The position numbers were made by a program, and so were the translations under genes. A DNA stretch of 16,331 nucleotides. It comes from Veillonellaceae bacterium. GTDB lineage: Bacteria > Bacillota > Negativicutes > Veillonellales > Veillonellaceae. The DNA lies in the NCBI GenBank assembly GCA_900765165.1, contig CAAFQR010000049.1, positions 1 through 16,331 of the forward strand, in the 5' to 3' direction. Shown piece after piece: positions 13,587 through 16,331 of the stretch. A model generated the notes under the pieces. It searched no databases and was not told the origin of the DNA. It saw only the letters and a list, made by a program, of their open reading frames with translations. Numbering within the stretch: position 1 is the first letter of the stretch; every line of letters starts with the position of its first letter.

Positions 13587-16331
13587 TTAGTCAGCTAATA
13601 CGGTTGCGCAACGGTGGCAAAGGGTCGGATGTTCAGCATCTTTACCAACGGATTCGCGATGAATCCAGCAACGTTCGCATTTTTCGAAGGCGCTCGGTGC
13701 TACCACAACACTTAAGTGACCTTCGTCGGTAGCAACAGCGTTAGCCGGTGCTTTGTCGCGGCCTTCTACAACGGTTGCTTCGCTGACGATGAGAAGGTTA
13801 GCCAACTTTTCGCTGAAAGCAGCCAAGTTCTTGTACGCTTCGCCATCAGCGTAAACCGTAACGGCAGCATCCAAGGAATGACCGATTTCTTTGTGGCGGC
13901 GAGATGCTTCCAAAGCGCGCGTTAATTCGCTGCGCAAGTCCAGGAAGTGATCCCATTTAGCGGACAATTCGCCATCGAAATGTTCGTCATGACCGGTCGG
14001 CCAATCTTCGAGCATTACGCTGATGCCCATGCCATCTTCCTTCGGCATGTACTGCCATACTTCTTCGGCCGTGAAGGAAAGAATCGGGGAAGCCATAACA
14101 ACCAAGGTCTTCAAGATTTCGTAGATAGCAGTCTGGGCGCTACGACGAGCAACTGCGTCAGCCTTTTCTGCATACATGGTGTCCTTCAATACGTCGAGGT
14201 AGAAGGCGCTCAAGTCTACGGTGCAGAAGTTATGGATTGCATGATACAAAACATGGAATTCGTAATCGTCGTAAGCTTTAGTTACCTTGCGGCGTACTTC
14301 TTCTAAGCGATGCAAGGCCCATTTATCCAATTCCGTTAACTGGTCGTAGGAAACTTTGTCTTTCTTCGGATCGAAGTCGTCAAGGTTACCTAACAAGAAA
14401 CGGAAGGTGTTACGAATCTTACGATATACTTCGGACAACTGTTTTACGATGTCTTTCGACAAACGAACGTCGGCCTGGTAGTCAGCGGAGGATACCCACA
14501 AACGCATTACATCAGCGCCGTATACATCGATGATGTCGTCCGGAGCTACGGTGTTACCTAAGGATTTGGACATCTTGCGGCCTTCGCCGTCAAGTACGAA
14601 GCCGTGAGTCAATACAGCGTTATACGGTGCATGACCCATCGTAGCAACGCCAGTTAACAAGGAAGAGTGGAACCAACCACGATGCTGGTCAGCGCCTTCC
14701 AAGTACATAGCGCACGGTACATCGAGACCTTCGTTTTCCAATACGCCGGCCCAAGAAGAACCGCTGTCGAACCATACGTCCATGATATCCTGTTCCTTAC
14801 GGAATTCATCATGACCACAGTGCGGGCACGTGAAGCCTTCCGGCAACAATTCTTTTTCCGTATGAGCCCACCAAGCGTCGGAACCTTCTTTAGCTACCAG
14901 CTTCTGTACGGATGCGATAGTTTCATCATTAACTACATATTCGCCGCAATGCTTGCAATAGAATACCGGAATCGGCACGCCCCAAGCACGCTGACGGGAA
15001 ATACACCAGTCACCGCGTTCAGCAACCATGTTGTAAATGCGGTCATGGCCCCATTTCGGGATCCACTGTACCTGGTTATCGATAGTGTCCAAGGCTTCCT
15101 TGCGGTAACCATCAAGGGAGGAGAACCACTGTTCCGTAGCACGGTAGATAACCGGGTTCTTACAACGCCAGCAATGTGCGTACTGATGGCGCAAGGTACC
15201 TTTCTGAAGAAGAGCACCATTGTGAGCCAAAATTTTGATAACCGGAACTTCCGCATCATGGATTTCTTTACCAGCTAATGCTTCTTCCGTGTCACCATAA
15301 CGACCGTCATCAACAGCCGGGGTGTAGCAACCAACTTTGTCTACATAGGAAGCGATGGTACTGTCGATTTTGCCAGCCTTTGCATAGCGCTGGAAGATAT
15401 AGAAGTCGTCTTCGCCGTGTGCCGGAGCGGTATGAACGCAGCCAGTACCAGCTTCTAACGTTACATGGTCGCCTAAGAGAACCGGGATTTCACGTTCTTT
15501 GAACGGATGCTTAAAGGTAGCCAATTCTAAATCAGCGCCACTGAAGGTGTTCAATACGGTATAAGCTTCTACACCACAATCCTTCAAAGCTGATTCTACC
15601 AATTCACGAGCCATGAGGTAGTATTCGTCGCCAACCTGCACCCAGGAGTATTCCAAATCCGGATTAACGGAAATAGCCTGGGATGCCGGGATGGTCCACG
15701 GGGTAGTGGTCCAGATTACAGCATAGGCTTTGTCAGTCGGAACGTTTTCCGGCAAGGTGCGTTTTACTTCATTGAGGTACGCATATTTTACATAGATGGA
15801 GAAGGATTTCTTTTCCTTATATTCGATTTCTGCTTCTGCCAAGGCAGTTTCACAGTGCGTACACCAGTAAACAGTCTTAAGACCTTTGTAGATATGGCCG
15901 CGTTTAGCCATTTCGCCGAAGATACCGAGCTGTTTAACTTCGAAAGCCGGACGCAAGGTCAAGTACGGGTTTTCCCAACGACCCAAAACGCCGAAGCGGA
16001 TGAAGTCCTTTTTCTGGTCTTCTACGCACTGCAACGCATATTCCTTACATTTAGCGCGAAGGTCCAAGGGGCTCATTTCATGACGGTTCAAACCAGTGTT
16101 TTTAATAACCGCATGTTCAATCGGCAAGCCGTGCGTATCCCAACCAGGAATGTACGGCGTATAGTAACCCTGAAGGGTTTTATATTTCATAATGATATCT
16201 TTCAAGGTCTTGTTCATCGCATGACCGATGTGAAGCTTACCGTTGGCATACGGCGGGCCATCGTGCAATACGAAGGGCTTGCAGCCTTCGCGTTTTTCCA
16301 AGCGTTTTTCATAAACCTTGTTGTCATACCA
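13587..16331 (-). CDS. ileS: Isoleucyl-tRNA synthetase (start lies beyond the window)
   Basis: It charges tRNA-Ile with isoleucine in the cytoplasm. The frame is open to the right edge (WYDNKVYEKRLEKREG...), so the first ~20 residues of a ~930-residue bacterial IleRS are missing. The 914 visible residues include the class I signature HIGH (visible residues 34-37, in GKLHIGHAMNKTLKD) and KMSKS in GRKMSKSLGNTV. They also include the editing (CP1) domain with TTTPWTIPASQA, a CxxC pair set in the middle (YCKHC, CPHC), and the C-terminal zinc-finger CERCWIH...CHRC expected of bacterial-type IleRS. The gene ends with TAA. A small weak stem (GAAGCCG/CGGTTTC) follows the stop. Possible T-box control would lie outside this window. 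Confidence 0.97.
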   Translation of the reverse strand, partial: WYDNKVYEKRLEKREGCKPFVLHDGPPYANGKLHIGHAMNKTLKDIIMKYKTLQGYYTPYIPGWDTHGLPIEHAVIKNTGLNRHEMSPLDLRAKCKEYALQCVEDQKKDFIRFGVLGRWENPYLTLRPAFEVKQLGIFGEMAKRGHIYKGLKTVYWCTHCETALAEAEIEYKEKKSFSIYVKYAYLNEVKRTLPENVPTDKAYAVIWTTTPWTIPASQAISVNPDLEYSWVQVGDEYYLMARELVESALKDCGVEAYTVLNTFSGADLELATFKHPFKEREIPVLLGDHVTLEAGTGCVHTAPAHGEDDFYIFQRYAKAGKIDSTIASYVDKVGCYTPAVDDGRYGDTEEALAGKEIHDAEVPVIKILAHNGALLQKGTLRHQYAHCWRCKNPVIYRATEQWFSSLDGYRKEALDTIDNQVQWIPKWGHDRIYNMVAERGDWCISRQRAWGVPIPVFYCKHCGEYVVNDETIASVQKLVAKEGSDAWWAHTEKELLPEGFTCPHCGHDEFRKEQDIMDVWFDSGSSWAGVLENEGLDVPCAMYLEGADQHRGWFHSSLLTGVATMGHAPYNAVLTHGFVLDGEGRKMSKSLGNTVAPDDIIDVYGADVMRLWVSSADYQADVRLSKDIVKQLSEVYRKIRNTFRFLLGNLDDFDPKKDKVSYDQLTELDKWALHRLEEVRRKVTKAYDDYEFHVLYHAIHNFCTVDLSAFYLDVLKDTMYAEKADAVARRSAQTAIYEILKTLVVMASPILSFTAEEVWQYMPKEDGMGISVMLEDWPTGHDEHFDGELSAKWDHFLDLRSELTRALEASRRHKEIGHSLDAAVTVYADGEAYKNLAAFSEKLANLLIVSEATVVEGRDKAPANAVATDEGHLSVVVAPSAFEKCERCWIHRESVGKDAEHPTLCHRCATVLAD

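Noticed and set aside
14667..15278. Plus-strand open frame opposite ileS
   Set aside because: It lies within the conserved IleRS coding region and has no independent support.

Overview
The window looks like chromosomal DNA from a diderm Firmicute of the Negativicutes (Veillonella/Megasphaera/Dialister-like; genus not determined). The reasons are clostridial-style AGGAGG ribosome binding sites combined with a genuine outer-membrane toolkit: two TonB-dependent receptors, TonB-ExbB-ExbD and a small beta-barrel protein. Most of the window has a mid-range base composition. The 10.0-11.5 kb stretch is visibly more A+T-rich.

Region 1 (1-7.5 kb, all minus strand, so it reads from high to low coordinates) is a nearly complete TonB-dependent uptake locus, probably for an iron chelate, heme or a corrinoid. 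The order is FecCD/BtuC-type permease, ABC ATPase, substrate-binding protein, outer-membrane receptor, ExbB, ExbD, TonB, then the start of a second, siderophore-type receptor that runs off the left edge. A good promoter (TTGGCA-17-TAAAAT) lies ahead of the permease, nested in a 9-bp inverted repeat and followed by a Fur-box-like sequence. Together these genes could carry a ligand across the outer membrane (receptor plus TonB/ExbBD) and the inner membrane (binding protein plus ABC importer).

Region 2 (7.5-9.9 kb, minus strand) holds an iron-dependent alcohol dehydrogenase, a Cof-type HAD phosphatase and a small 2[4Fe-4S] ferredoxin. The alcohol dehydrogenase frame is interrupted by a single in-frame amber codon, with all the expected metal ligands intact on the far side.

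Region 3 (10.0-11.5 kb, plus strand) is an A+T-rich two-gene cassette, an AbiE-type (type IV) toxin-antitoxin/phage abortive-infection system. Its promoter is covered by a perfect 14-bp inverted repeat. The toxin gene ends exactly where the convergent merR gene ends.

Region 4 (11.5-12.9 kb) is a divergent pair: an AdhR/NmlR-like MerR regulator (minus) and a lipoprotein with a flavodoxin-like domain (plus). The flavodoxin promoter has the over-long 19-bp spacer and internal dyad typical of MerR-activated promoters. A strong bidirectional hairpin terminator follows.

Region 5 (12.9-16.3 kb, minus strand) contains a small outer-membrane beta-barrel protein and isoleucyl-tRNA synthetase, whose first codons lie beyond the right edge. 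No tRNA, rRNA, CRISPR array, insertion sequence or recognisable riboswitch was seen. No gene-free stretch exceeds 300 bases.
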